Shown here one piece after another: positions 23,528-32,770 of a stretch of 33,641 bases of DNA. The notes beneath the pieces were generated by a model that saw nothing but the letters and a program-made list of their open reading frames with translations, had not been told where the DNA came from and made no database searches. A program made the position numbers and the translations under genes. Each line of letters begins with the position of its first letter. The stretch's first letter is position 1. This DNA comes from an uncultured Pelagibacteraceae bacterium (GTDB lineage: Bacteria > Pseudomonadota > Alphaproteobacteria > Pelagibacterales > Pelagibacteraceae): assembly GCA_902595885.1 (NCBI GenBank), contig CACJRQ010000012.1:1-33641 (forward strand), read 5' to 3'.

Positions 23528-24301
23528 TTATTTAGCTCTTCTTCCGCTTGAACTAGTTGCAGCAGCCCAGATTACTAGACCAAATGCAATTTTGTTAATG
23601 AAGTCAGCTAAGTTGTAAACGACGTTAAGTGAGTCAGCGTCTACACCACCAGTTAAGTAACCAAATACATAACCTAATGGGTAAATTGCCCAACCTACTG
23701 TAACGATCATTCTCATTGCTCCGAATGCAGTTACAAGAGCTTTGTTACCACTCTTCGATGCAGCTTTACCAGCTTCACCTGAGAATACTTCATAAAGAAT
23801 GTATACCCAACCTGCCATTCCGATGATGAAACCTAGTGTAGCATTAATGTATCCTGCTTCACCTAAGTATCCACCGATTAGCATTACTAATGAACCAATT
23901 AACAATCTCCAGAACATTCCAGAGTTTGCTTTACCAATAGCTGCTAGAATTAAATAGAATTCTACCATCTGTAATGGCACAGTGATTAACCAGTCAATGT
24001 ATCTGTAAACAGTTGGCGAGTCTCCAGTAGATACCCATACTTCTCTCATGTACATGTAGTGTATGAATGCAATACCAGTTACTAGACCAGCAACAATAAC
24101 TGATGTTCTCCAGCCTGATGCGACATTGCCCGCTTCCATGAAAAAGAAAGCAGTAGCTGCTAACATCCCCATAGAGATAACCCAGAATGAAATTCCTACG
24201 AAGTCATCTTGGCTCAACATCGTTGCGTCTGCTGCAATAGCTATACCTGAAAAACCTATCAAGGCCATAGCTGCTAAAGCAAACAGTTTAAGTTTTTTCA
24301 T
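23528..24301 (-). CDS. Proteorhodopsin, blue-absorbing proton pump type
   Basis: 257 residues: a signal-like N terminus (to about AIAADA, residue 25) and seven transmembrane helices. Using the green proteorhodopsin numbering (offset 6), the retinal Schiff-base lysine is Lys237 (K231) in DFINKIAFG. The proton acceptor is Asp103 (D97) in RYIDWLITVP, the donor Glu114 (E108), with His81 (H75) and Arg100 (R94) also present. So all residues for outward proton pumping are there. The spectral tuning position is Gln111 (L/Q105), which gives blue absorption. A strong GAGGGAG ribosome-binding site (24308-24314) lies 6 nt before the ATG, and a terminator follows, so it is probably a highly expressed single-gene transcript. 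No retinal synthesis gene (blh, crt) is in the window. Confidence 0.98.
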   Translation of the reverse strand: MKKLKLFALAAMALIGFSGIAIAADATMLSQDDFVGISFWVISMGMLAATAFFFMEAGNVASGWRTSVIVAGLVTGIAFIHYMYMREVWVSTGDSPTVYRYIDWLITVPLQMVEFYLILAAIGKANSGMFWRLLIGSLVMLIGGYLGEAGYINATLGFIIGMAGWVYILYEVFSGEAGKAASKSGNKALVTAFGAMRMIVTVGWAIYPLGYVFGYLTGGVDADSLNVVYNLADFINKIAFGLVIWAAATSSSGRRAK

Positions 24302-24508
24302 AAAAAACTCCCTCTTCGTTAGTTTTTATTTAGTTTATATAAACTAGACTTAAGTTTCCCTAAGCCAATGTCGCGGTTAATAGCAAATTAAATTAGATAA
24401 ATGAAGACTTAATTGCGACTAATTCTCATTGATTTTACTTAATTTTTAAAATTAAATACAATTTATAAGTTAAAAATCAAAAAAAATAAGGAATTCGAAT
24501 CAAAATTT
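24302..24508. promoter_or_regulatory. Divergent regulatory region between proteorhodopsin and prpE
   Basis: 207 nt without a gene. On the proteorhodopsin side there is a perfect 16-bp palindrome TAGTTTATATAAACTA (24331-24346), about 30 nt before the ATG. It includes TATA-type -10 sequence, so it may be promoter, operator or both; no good -35 is seen. On the prpE side TTGATT (24429-24434), 17 bp, TTAAAT (24452-24457) is a weak promoter candidate. Imperfect direct repeats GCGGTTAAT (24373-24381) and GCGACTAAT (24415-24423) lie between. Confidence 0.5.
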
Positions 24509-26410
24509 ATGTCCTCAAAGTTTAATCAAATTTATGAAAATTCTATAAAAAATCCTGAAAAATTTTGGCAAGAAGCATCGGAAGATATCTTTTGGTTTAA
24601 AAAACCAACAAAAATTTTGAATAAATCAAACCCACCTTTCTATAAATGGTTCGAAGATGGGGTGACAAACACTTGCTATAATGCTTTAGACATTCATATT
24701 GATCAAGGAAGAGGTAAAAAAACAGCTTTAATATACGATAGCCCTATAACTGGTAAGAAAAGTAAGTTCAATTATGAAGAGCTTAGGTCAAAAGTTTCCA
24801 AATTTGCAGGCGCATTAAAAGCTCAAGGTGCAAATAAAGGTGATCGGGTAATCATTTACATGCCTATGATACCTGAAGCTGTAGTTGCCATGCTCGCTTG
24901 TGCTAGAATAGGTGCAATTCACTCCGTAGTTTTCGGAGGATTTGCATCAAATGAGCTTGCAAGCAGAATTGATGATAGTAAAGCAAAAATTTTAGTAACT
25001 GCTTCATGTGGTTTTGAGCCGGGAAGAACAGTCGAATATAAACCTCTTGTGGATGAGGCTATAAAAATAGCCAATCACAAAATTGAAAAGATGATTTTAT
25101 TCCAAAGACCTGGTCATGAGGTAAAGTTAAATGCTCCTAGTGAGGTCAGCTGGGAAGAAGTAGTCTCTTATGCTAAAGATGCAGACTGTATTGAGATGAA
25201 CTCAAATGAGTTTGCCTATATTTTATATACATCAGGGACAACTGGTACTCCAAAAGGGATAGTGAGAGATATTGGGGGTCATATTGTTGCTCTAAAGTGG
25301 ACTATGAAAAATATATACAACATAGATACAGATGATATTTGGTGGTCTGCAAGTGACATTGGTTGGATTGTTGGACACTCTTATATTGTTTACGCTCCAT
25401 TATTCAAAGGATGCACTACAGTTTTGTTTGAAGGTAAGCCTGTAGGAACACCTGATGCCGGTGCTTTCTGGAAAATCATTTCTGAATATAAAGTAAAATC
25501 TCTTTTTACAGCTCCCACAGCCTTTAGAGCTATTAAAAAAGAAGATCCTGAAGGTAAATTTTTCTCAAAATATGATTTAAGTAGTTTTGAAAGTTTATTT
25601 CTTGCAGGAGAGAGAGCTGATCCAGATACTATTAAGTGGGCCGAGAATTTACTTAAAGTTCCAGTCATTGATCATTGGTGGCAAACAGAGACTAGTTGGG
25701 CAATCAGCTCAAATTGTACTGGTATTGAAATGATGGAAACAAAGTATGGTTCAGCCTGTAAAGCTGTCCCAGGATACAATGTCAAAATCATTAAGCCAGA
25801 CCAATCTTTAGCTAAACCAAATGAAATGGGAGACATAGTGGTTAAACTTCCTTTGCCCCCAGGAACATTTCCAACATTATGGAACGCAGATCAAAGATAT
25901 AAAGAAAACTATATGTCCAATTATGATGGATATTACCAAACATATGATGCAGGTCACATCGATGATGATGGTTACATTTGGATAATGTCTAGAACTGATG
26001 ACATCATTAATGTAGCGGGCCACAGATTATCAACAGGTGCTATAGAAGAAGTTTTATCAGAACATCAATCTGTTGCAGAATGTGCAGTACTTGGAATTGC
26101 AGATAAATTAAAAGGTCAATTACCTATAGGTCTAGTAGTTTTGAAATCTGGTGTTGATAAAGATAATGACACTATATCTAAAGAATGTGTACAAATGGTA
26201 AGAGATAAAATTGGACCAGTTGCTGCATTTAAAGTTGTAATTGTTATTAAAAGATTGCCAAAAACAAGATCGGGTAAAATTTTAAGAGGAACAATAAGAA
26301 AAATTGCAGATAATGTAGATTATAAAGTGCCTCCTACAATTGATGATCCAGCAATATTAACAGAAATAAAAGAAGATTTAATACAACACAAAATTTTAAA
26401 CAATGGTTAA
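24509..26410 (+). CDS. prpE: Propionyl-CoA synthetase, PrpE-like (ANL superfamily)
   Basis: 633 residues, full length for the acetyl/propionyl-CoA synthetase family. The N-terminal NPEKFWQEASEDIFWFKKP segment is the ACAS_N region. ATP motif YTSGTTGTPKG lies at 240-250, WWSASDIGWIVGHSYIVY follows, and the C-terminal catalytic lysine motif is KTRSGKILRG. The stretch SCGFEPGRTVEYKPLVDEAI (167-186) is typical of the PrpE/ACSS3 branch rather than Acs. The enzyme activates propionate (or another short acid) to its CoA ester with ATP. It shares the intergenic region with proteorhodopsin and overlaps the SMR gene by 8 nt. Substrate preference is inferred from family resemblance. Confidence 0.88.
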   Translation: MSSKFNQIYENSIKNPEKFWQEASEDIFWFKKPTKILNKSNPPFYKWFEDGVTNTCYNALDIHIDQGRGKKTALIYDSPITGKKSKFNYEELRSKVSKFAGALKAQGANKGDRVIIYMPMIPEAVVAMLACARIGAIHSVVFGGFASNELASRIDDSKAKILVTASCGFEPGRTVEYKPLVDEAIKIANHKIEKMILFQRPGHEVKLNAPSEVSWEEVVSYAKDADCIEMNSNEFAYILYTSGTTGTPKGIVRDIGGHIVALKWTMKNIYNIDTDDIWWSASDIGWIVGHSYIVYAPLFKGCTTVLFEGKPVGTPDAGAFWKIISEYKVKSLFTAPTAFRAIKKEDPEGKFFSKYDLSSFESLFLAGERADPDTIKWAENLLKVPVIDHWWQTETSWAISSNCTGIEMMETKYGSACKAVPGYNVKIIKPDQSLAKPNEMGDIVVKLPLPPGTFPTLWNADQRYKENYMSNYDGYYQTYDAGHIDDDGYIWIMSRTDDIINVAGHRLSTGAIEEVLSEHQSVAECAVLGIADKLKGQLPIGLVVLKSGVDKDNDTISKECVQMVRDKIGPVAAFKVVIVIKRLPKTRSGKILRGTIRKIADNVDYKVPPTIDDPAILTEIKEDLIQHKILNNG

Positions 26411-26735
26411 AACATATTTATTTCTTGCAGGTGCAGTGTTTTTTGAAGTTGCTGGTACGATGTTATTACCTGTAACTCAAAATTTTACAAAACTAATTCC
26501 AACAGCTGCTCTTGCATTCTTTTATCTTTGTGCTTTCTATCTTTTAACTTTTGTAGCGGACAAGATTCCTATCGCTATTATGTATGCAACATGGAGCGGT
26601 CTTGGAATTTTTACTATAGCAATCCTTGGATATATATTTTTTAAACAAACTTTGGCTTGGCAAGCAATAATGGGACTATTCTTAATAGTGATAGGTATAA
26701 TTTTAGTAAATAGTTTTACTGGAAAACTTAGCTAA
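26403..26735 (+). CDS. Small multidrug resistance (SMR) family transporter
   Basis: 110 residues with four hydrophobic helices. The conserved membrane-embedded glutamate is Glu15 (FFEVAGTML), and the YATWSGLG motif of the SMR family is present. Such proteins form dual-topology dimers that exchange protons for cationic compounds, guanidinium or polyamines. The start overlaps the prpE stop, so it is probably co-transcribed; the end overlaps the convergent dihydroorotase gene by 8 nt. The substrate is unknown, and drug resistance should not be assumed. Confidence 0.88.
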   Translation: MVKTYLFLAGAVFFEVAGTMLLPVTQNFTKLIPTAALAFFYLCAFYLLTFVADKIPIAIMYATWSGLGIFTIAILGYIFFKQTLAWQAIMGLFLIVIGIILVNSFTGKLS

Positions 26736-28035
26736 ACTGTAAAGGTGTACCGTCAGGATCACCTAAAATTTTTCCATCCTGCATTTTAATTTTTCCTGCA
26801 ATAATCGTATGAGTAGGTGTTCCCTTGAATTTAAATCCATTAAATGGAGACCATTTGCATTTACTCTCAATATTTTCATTCTTAATTTCAATAGTTTTGT
26901 TCATATCTACAATTGTAAAGTCTGCATCATAACCTTTTTTGATAAATCCTTTGTTTTTAATTCCAAAAATCTTTACTGGATTTTCACAAACGAAGTTCAT
27001 CAATTGGTTAAGAGATAATTTTCCATCATTAATATGATTTAACATTACGGGCATTAAAGTTTGAACTCCTGGCATGCCTGAAGGAGTATTTGGATACACT
27101 TTATCTTTATTTTCTTTTAAATGAGGAGCATGATCTGACCCAATCGTATCATTGAAATTATTTCTAACCCCATACCATAATCGATCATAATGAGATTTAT
27201 CTCTTAATGGTGGATTCATCTGTGCATAAGTTCCAAGCTTGTCATAACAATCTGGAGCATAAAGAGTTAAATGCTGAGGAGTAATCTCAAATGTAATGTT
27301 TCCTTTGTGTTGTGATAGAAAATCAATTTCTTCTTTTGTTGTAATATGAAGTACATGAGCTTTTTTGTTGTGCTTTTCTGCAATTCGAACAATTCTTCTA
27401 GTAGATGCTATTGCACATTCTGCACTTCTCCATACTGGATGGGTATGAACATCACCCTCTTTTATTAATTTCTTGTTTACATTTAAAATTGCCTCATCTT
27501 CAGAATGAACTGCCACAACTTTAGAGGCGTTTTGAAAAACTTTATCAATATCATCTTCTTCGGCAACCAATAAATTACCAGTTGATGACCCTGCAAAAAG
27601 TTTAATTCCACAACAACCTTCTAAACCTTCTAGACTTGCTAAATCATCAGCATTATCTGCTGTTGCTCCAAAATAAAAAGCATAATTAGAATACATTCTG
27701 TTTTTAGCGAGATCTAGTTTTCTTTGAAACTCTTTCATGTTTGAAGTTGGTGGATTAGTATTGGGCATTTCAAATACACTTGTAATACCTCCTGCTATTG
27801 CCGCTCTACTACCTGAATGAAGATCCTCAGTATCTGTTGATCCTGGCTCTCTAAAATGTGTTTGGGTATCTATACAACCAGGTAATACTGTAAGACCCTC
27901 CGCATTAATTGTCTCTTTTGCCTCTTCTGAAATTTGTCCAATCTGTTGAATTTTTCCATCTTTAATAGCAACATCAATATCTTTTAACTCACCATCGATG
28001 TAACATTGTCCATTTTTAATTATAAGATCTAACAT
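26728..28035 (-). CDS. pyrC: Dihydroorotase, class I type
   Basis: 435-residue amidohydrolase. The barrel starts with LPGCIDTQTHFREPGSTDTE: the usual HxH metal motif of dihydroorotases reads Gln58-Thr-His60, so one Zn-ligand histidine is a glutamine. From memory, a DxQxHFREPG form occurs in a known clade annotated as dihydroorotase. Later elements are EMPNTNPPTS, GIKLFAGSSTGN (Lys145 region), VAVHSEDEA, HVLHITTKEE and GSDHAPH, all matching dihydroorotase. It should convert carbamoyl-aspartate to dihydroorotate in pyrimidine synthesis. The GSDHAPH aspartate (catalytic base) is kept. It is convergent with the SMR gene and divergent from ygfZ across a 43-nt gap. Confidence 0.85.
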   Translation of the reverse strand: MLDLIIKNGQCYIDGELKDIDVAIKDGKIQQIGQISEEAKETINAEGLTVLPGCIDTQTHFREPGSTDTEDLHSGSRAAIAGGITSVFEMPNTNPPTSNMKEFQRKLDLAKNRMYSNYAFYFGATADNADDLASLEGLEGCCGIKLFAGSSTGNLLVAEEDDIDKVFQNASKVVAVHSEDEAILNVNKKLIKEGDVHTHPVWRSAECAIASTRRIVRIAEKHNKKAHVLHITTKEEIDFLSQHKGNITFEITPQHLTLYAPDCYDKLGTYAQMNPPLRDKSHYDRLWYGVRNNFNDTIGSDHAPHLKENKDKVYPNTPSGMPGVQTLMPVMLNHINDGKLSLNQLMNFVCENPVKIFGIKNKGFIKKGYDADFTIVDMNKTIEIKNENIESKCKWSPFNGFKFKGTPTHTIIAGKIKMQDGKILGDPDGTPLQFS

Positions 28036-28078
28036 TTTGAGAAATTGTTATTATATTACATACTATAATTAATCAATT

Positions 28079-28966
28079 ATGAATATCAAAAACGTATACA
28101 TTTTAGATGACAGAGCAATTATTTATATTAACGGAGAAGATGCAAAAGAGTTTCTTCAAAATCTTATTAGTAACGATATAAACAAAGTAAGTGATGTAAA
28201 TAGTTGTTTTAGTTCATTACTTACACCCCAAGGTAAATTTTTATATGAATTTATAATTGTAAAACATAAGTCTGGATATCTTTTGGATTGTGAAAAACCT
28301 CAGGCAGAGGAGTTATTCAAACAATTATCCCTATATAAATTAAGATCAAAAGTTGAAATTCTAAATTTAAGTAATGAATTTGTTGTAGCAGCATTTTCTC
28401 ATAAAAAATTCTTAACTTTTGATGCTGCAAAAGATCAACCTGGATGCACAATTAAATATAGAGAAGATCCAATTTTTTTAGATCCAAGAAATAAGAATTT
28501 GGGTGCTAGAATAATTATTAATTTAGAAAAACTTTATTTATCTTTAAAAAAACTAAATCTACATGATGCAGACCTAAAAGAATATTATTCATTGAGTCAT
28601 AAACTTGGAATAGTTCCAAAAGATTTAAATAAGTTGCAAAATAAATTATTTGGTATTGAGTGTAATTTTGAGGAATTAAATGGAATTGATTTTAAAAAGG
28701 GTTGCTATGTTGGACAAGAGAATACTGCACGAATTAAATTAAAAAATAAACTTTCAAAAAGATTGTTTCCAATAAATATAATTAATGGAAAATTACATGA
28801 GGGTGAAAGTATTTATAGCAATGAAGTTGAAATAGGTAAGGTGTTAATTGACAACGAATATCCTTTTGCCTTAATCAAATATTTAGATAAAAATTTTGAT
28901 GAAAAAATTGATTTTAAAACAGAAGAAGCTTCAATAAATATCAAAAAACCAGAATGGATCGATTAA
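28079..28966 (+). CDS. ygfZ: YgfZ/GcvT-family folate-binding protein
   Basis: 295 residues. The signature KGCYVGQE, around residue 207, is the K-G-C-Y-x-G-Q-E motif that defines YgfZ, an iron-sulfur cluster maintenance factor that binds tetrahydrofolate. The N terminus with INGEDAKEFLQNLISNDI and TPQGKFLYEF is the GcvT-like domain. It supports repair or assembly of Fe-S enzymes; NadA, encoded just downstream, contains such a cluster. It is divergent from pyrC and is followed by a tRNA-Leu gene on the other strand. Confidence 0.92.
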   Translation: MNIKNVYILDDRAIIYINGEDAKEFLQNLISNDINKVSDVNSCFSSLLTPQGKFLYEFIIVKHKSGYLLDCEKPQAEELFKQLSLYKLRSKVEILNLSNEFVVAAFSHKKFLTFDAAKDQPGCTIKYREDPIFLDPRNKNLGARIIINLEKLYLSLKKLNLHDADLKEYYSLSHKLGIVPKDLNKLQNKLFGIECNFEELNGIDFKKGCYVGQENTARIKLKNKLSKRLFPINIINGKLHEGESIYSNEVEIGKVLIDNEYPFALIKYLDKNFDEKIDFKTEEASINIKKPEWID

Positions 28967-28977
28967 TACTTTAAATT

Positions 28978-29063
28978 TGGTGCGGTCGGAGAGACTCGAA
29001 CTCTCATGGACCAAGTCCACACGGCCCTCAACCGTGCCTGTCTACCAATTTCAGCACGACCGC
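28978..29063 (-). tRNA. tRNA-Leu (anticodon GAG)
   Basis: The minus strand folds as a class II tRNA: acceptor GCGGTCG/CGACCGC, D stem CTG/CAG, anticodon stem CACGG/CCGTG with loop TTGAGGG (anticodon GAG, reading CUC/CUU). A long variable arm TGGAC/GTCCA and the T arm GAGAG-TTCGAGT-CTCTC follow. The discriminator base is A and the 3' CCA is encoded. 86 nt including CCA. Confidence 0.98.
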
Positions 29064-29073
29064 GATATGTCCC

Positions 29074-29102
29074 ATAATAAATGAATGACAATCATGTTTC
29101 AA
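29074..29102 (-). promoter_or_regulatory. Sigma-70-like promoter of tRNA-Leu
   Basis: On the minus strand TTGAAA (29097-29102) and TATTAT (29074-29079) are separated by 17 bp. The -10 element ends 10 nt before the mature tRNA 5' end, leaving a very short leader. It lies in the gap shared with the nadA start on the other strand. Confidence 0.7.
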
Positions 29103-29118
29103 ATTGGTAAAAATCCTC

Positions 29119-30108
29119 ATGGAATTTACACAAGAAATTCGTAAAGCAACAGATCCTATTTATCAAAAAATTTCTAAGGTTATGCCTGAAATTGAATGGT
29201 CAGTGCACGCACCATATATCCATAAAATTAATAAATTAAAAAAAGAAAAAAATGCTGTAATTCTAGCCCATAATTATCAAACTCCAGAAATTTATCATGG
29301 TGTTGCAGATTTTTCTGCTGACTCTTTGGCACTGGCAATTGAAGCTTCAAAAACTTCTGCAAATATTATTTTAATGGCTGGAGTTCATTTCATGGCAGAA
29401 ACTGCAAAATTAATGAGCCCAGATAAAAAAGTTATTCTTCCAGATATGGAAGCTGGTTGTTCATTATCATCGTCTATTACGGGTAAAGATGTTAAATTAT
29501 TAAAAGAAAAATATCCTGGTGTCCCAGTGGTTTCTTATGTGAATACTTCGGCAGAAGTAAAAGCTGAAACAGATGTTTGCTGTACCTCTGCAAATGCTGT
29601 TAAAATAGTTAAATCACTTGGAGTAAAAAGAGTAATATTTTTACCTGACGACTATTTAGCTAAATACGTTGCTTCTCAAACTAATGTTGAAATTATTTCT
29701 TGGAAAGGAATTTGCATTGTTCATGATCAATTTAATAAAAAAGAAATTGATGACATTAGAAAAAATAATCCAGGAATAAAAATTATAGCACACCCAGAGT
29801 GTCCGCCAGATGTTATTAAGGCAAGTGATTTTGCAGGATCTACATCTGGAATGATTAAATATGTAAAAGATAATCAACCAAAAAAAGTTATGATGGTTAC
29901 TGAATGTTCAATGAGTGATAATATCCAGATAGAAAATCCAAATGTAGATTTTGTTAAACCATGTAATATGTGTCCTCACATGAAAAAAATTACACTTCCA
30001 AAAATATTAGATTGTTTAGAAAATGAGACTGGTGAAATTATCATGGACAAAGAAACAATTGAGAAGGCCAGAATATCTGTAGAAAGAATGGCAGCCATCG
30101 GCAGATAA
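29119..30108 (+). CDS. nadA: Quinolinate synthase
   Basis: 329 residues from ATG 29119; a TTG five codons upstream (29104) is possible but less likely. It condenses iminoaspartate with dihydroxyacetone phosphate to quinolinate, with a 4Fe-4S cluster. The three cluster cysteines lie in DMEAGCSLSS, AHPECPPDV and NMCPHM, and the triplicated NadA fold is evident from AHNYQTPEIYHGVADFSADS and VSYVNTSAEVKAETDVCCTS. It is followed 4 nt later by nadC, its next step in NAD synthesis. No nadB (aspartate oxidase) is in the window. Confidence 0.96.
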   Translation: MEFTQEIRKATDPIYQKISKVMPEIEWSVHAPYIHKINKLKKEKNAVILAHNYQTPEIYHGVADFSADSLALAIEASKTSANIILMAGVHFMAETAKLMSPDKKVILPDMEAGCSLSSSITGKDVKLLKEKYPGVPVVSYVNTSAEVKAETDVCCTSANAVKIVKSLGVKRVIFLPDDYLAKYVASQTNVEIISWKGICIVHDQFNKKEIDDIRKNNPGIKIIAHPECPPDVIKASDFAGSTSGMIKYVKDNQPKKVMMVTECSMSDNIQIENPNVDFVKPCNMCPHMKKITLPKILDCLENETGEIIMDKETIEKARISVERMAAIGR

Positions 30109-30112
30109 TTGA

Positions 30113-30946
30113 GTGTCAAAGATTAAATTAAGTAAAGAATTTATTAAAAGCAGTGTTAAGCTAGCACTTAATGAAGACCTTTATCCTTCAGGAGATATCA
30201 CTTCAAGTCTAATTAGTAACGATAAGGTAGTAAAATTTAAATTAATATCAAATCAATTTGCAATTGTTGGAGGATTATTATTCGCTAAAGAAGCTTTTTC
30301 ATTAATTGATAGTAGAATAAAATTCATTATTAAAAAAAAAGATGGTTCTAGAGTTAGAAAAGGTAATTTAGTAGCTTTAATTAAAGGAAAAGCAAAAAAT
30401 ATTCTGATCGCTGAAAGAGTAGCTTTAAATTTTTTGTCTCATATTTCTGGAATTGCAACTAAAACAAATCGGTTTGTTAAATTAGCTGGAAAAAAAACCA
30501 AAATTTGTTGCACAAGAAAAACAATACCCAATTTAAGAGTTATCCAAAAATATGCCGTTAAATTAGGAGGTGGTACAAATCATAGATTTAATTTAAGCGA
30601 TGAATATTTAGTTAAAGATAACCATATTGCGAGCTCAGATTTAAAGACTTTAGTTTCAAAAGCTATAAAAAATAAAAAAGGAAAAAAAATTACAGTTGAG
30701 GTCGATACAATCAAACAACTTAAATCAATTTTAGGTCTAAAATTTAATACAGTGCTGCTTGATAATATGAGTACTAGAAATTTAAGAAAAAGTGTAAAAA
30801 TTTCAAAAAAATATTATGAGACTGAAGCTTCTGGCAATGTTAATTTTAAAAATGTAAAGGCTATTGCATCTAGTGGGGTAAATAGAATTTCTATTGGCAG
30901 TATCACACACAGTGCTCCTGCGGTAGACTTTAAATTAGAAATTTAA
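30113..30946 (+). CDS. nadC: Nicotinate-nucleotide pyrophosphorylase (quinolinate phosphoribosyltransferase)
   Basis: 277 residues starting at GTG 30113, 4 nt after the nadA stop; no ATG lies near. It converts quinolinate and PRPP to nicotinate mononucleotide and CO2. Family elements are NEDLYPSGDITS at the N terminus, AERVALNFLSHISGIAT, CTRKTIPNLRVIQKYAVKLGG, NHRFNLSDEYLVKDNH, the VEVDT strand, and LLDNMS followed by EASGNVN. It probably forms a two-gene operon with nadA. Its last 4 bp overlap the convergent MazG-like gene. Confidence 0.96.
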   Translation: MSKIKLSKEFIKSSVKLALNEDLYPSGDITSSLISNDKVVKFKLISNQFAIVGGLLFAKEAFSLIDSRIKFIIKKKDGSRVRKGNLVALIKGKAKNILIAERVALNFLSHISGIATKTNRFVKLAGKKTKICCTRKTIPNLRVIQKYAVKLGGGTNHRFNLSDEYLVKDNHIASSDLKTLVSKAIKNKKGKKITVEVDTIKQLKSILGLKFNTVLLDNMSTRNLRKSVKISKKYYETEASGNVNFKNVKAIASSGVNRISIGSITHSAPAVDFKLEI

Positions 30947-31314
30947 TTCACAAATCTAGACAGGTCTGGTTTAAAATAGTTAGGGCCTTTCATGACTTTT
31001 CCAGACTCATTATAAATAGGTTTTCCATTTTCATCTAACTTGCTCATGTTGGAGTTTTGAACCTCTTCAAAACATTTATCTAAGTCAATTCCAAATGCAT
31101 GCCCTGCTCCATAAGTTACATACAATATATCTGTAAGCGCATCAGCTACTTCCAGTAAATCCTTATTATTCATAGCTTCTGTTAGTTCTTCTAATTCCTC
31201 TTTGATTAGGTCAATCCTTAATTTATTTATTTTATCACTACTAAATGAGGGTTTAGTTTTAACTTCCTGACCAAAGGTTTTCATGAAAGTGCCAACTTTA
31301 CTAAAATTCGACAT
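30943..31314 (-). CDS. MazG-like nucleotide pyrophosphohydrolase
   Basis: 123-residue all-alpha NTP pyrophosphohydrolase-like protein. The magnesium-binding pattern EExxE...ExxD is visible: Glu39, Glu40, Glu43 in IKEELEEL and Glu55, Asp58 in LLEVADALTDILY. A C-terminal tail (GPNYFKPDLSRFV) follows. Such proteins cleave (d)NTPs or phosphoribosyl-ATP-like substrates. It is divergent from fumC and convergent with nadC, so it is a single-gene unit. The substrate is unknown. Confidence 0.82.
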   Translation of the reverse strand: MSNFSKVGTFMKTFGQEVKTKPSFSSDKINKLRIDLIKEELEELTEAMNNKDLLEVADALTDILYVTYGAGHAFGIDLDKCFEEVQNSNMSKLDENGKPIYNESGKVMKGPNYFKPDLSRFVN

Positions 31315-31381
31315 AATGCTCCTATATGTTTTTATAAATTTATTGTATGTTAATAATTATTTATTACTTAGAAGTTAATCA

Positions 31382-32770
31382 ATGAAATTAAGAAAAGAAT
31401 TTGACAGTATTGGAAGCATAAATGTCCCTAATGACAAATATTGGGGTGCATCTACCCAAAGGTCTAATAAATTTTTTAATATAGGTAAAATTTTAGTAAA
31501 TATTTCAATTATAAAATCAATTGCAATCATAAAGAGAGCTGCAGCAATAGTCCATGCAAAAGATAAGTTGATTGATACCAGGATATCTAAAGCTATAATT
31601 AAAGCATCAGATGAAGTGGTTAAGGGTAAGCTCGATGAAAATTTCCCTTTAAAAGTCTGGCAAACTGGTTCTGGTACTCAAACAAACATGAATGTAAATG
31701 AAGTTATTGCTAACAGAGCTATTGAAATATTGGGTGGAAAAAAAGGAACTAAAAAACCTGTTCACCCAAATGATCATGTAAATAAATCTCAATCTACCAA
31801 CGATGTATTTCCTACTGCAATGCATATTTCAGTAGCTAAAGAGACTATTTCTAAAATGTTACCAAGCTTAAAAATTTTAGAAAAAGAATTAAAAAGAAAG
31901 TCCAATGAATTTAAAAATATAGTAAAAATTGGAAGAACTCATTTACAAGATGCTACTCCATTATCTCTTGGACAAGAGTTTTCTGGATATCATTTTCAAG
32001 TGAAAAAAAGTATTGAAAGAATAGAATATGCTTTGAAAGAAATACTATTTCTTGCTCAAGGTGGAACGGCTGTTGGTACTGGAATAAATTCAAAAAAAAA
32101 TTTTGATAAAAAAATTGTAAAAGAAATATCCAAATTTACAAAAATTAAATTCAAACCAGCTCCAAATAAATTTGCTGAACTTGCGGCTCATGATGCAATT
32201 GTAAACTTCTCTGGTGCTCTAAATACTTGTGCGGTTGCACTAATGAAAATATCTAATGACATACGTTTTCTAGGATCAGGTCCTAGAGCAGGTTATGGAG
32301 AGCTAATTTTACCTGAAAACGAACCAGGTTCATCAATTATGCCAGGAAAAGTAAATCCAACTCAATGTGAAGCTGTTACAATGGTTTGTGTAAAAGTAAT
32401 TGGAAACCATAATGGAATAACAATGGCAGGATCACATGGCCATTTTGAGCTAAATGTTTTTAAACCATTAATTGCACACAACATCTTACAATCAATTGAC
32501 TTGATAGCTGATAGTACTAAAAATTTTGCTCTTTATTGTGTTAAAGGAATAAAAGCTAATAAAAAAAAAATACAAGAGCATCTTGATAATTCGCTGATGT
32601 TGGTAACTGCTTTAGCTCCTCACATTGGATATGATAATGCAGCAAAAATTGCAAAAACAGCATTAAAAAATAATACTACATTAAAATATGAAACTTTAAA
32701 AACAGGATTAATAAACGAAAAAGATTACAATATTATAGTTGATCCTAAAAAAATGATTTATCCTGCATAA
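31382..32770 (+). CDS. fumC: Class II fumarate hydratase
   Basis: 462 residues, the usual FumC size. The superfamily signature [16 protein letters not shown] is present. Also visible are the substrate-site elements [18 protein letters not shown] and [14 protein letters not shown], the catalytic-base region [16 protein letters not shown] and the late [16 protein letters not shown]. It hydrates fumarate to malate in the TCA cycle without an iron-sulfur cluster. It sits 67 nt from the divergent MazG-like gene and overlaps the following minus-strand gene by 13 nt. Confidence 0.97.
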   Translation: MKLRKEFDSIGSINVPNDKYWGASTQRSNKFFNIGKILVNISIIKSIAIIKRAAAIVHAKDKLIDTRISKAIIKASDEVVKGKLDENFPLKVWQTGSGTQTNMNVNEVIANRAIEILGGKKGTKKPVHPNDHVNKSQSTNDVFPTAMHISVAKETISKMLPSLKILEKELKRKSNEFKNIVKIGRTHLQDATPLSLGQEFSGYHFQVKKSIERIEYALKEILFLAQGGTAVGTGINSKKNFDKKIVKEISKFTKIKFKPAPNKFAELAAHDAIVNFSGALNTCAVALMKISNDIRFLGSGPRAGYGELILPENEPGSSIMPGKVNPTQCEAVTMVCVKVIGNHNGITMAGSHGHFELNVFKPLIAHNILQSIDLIADSTKNFALYCVKGIKANKKKIQEHLDNSLMLVTALAPHIGYDNAAKIAKTALKNNTTLKYETLKTGLINEKDYNIIVDPKKMIYPA

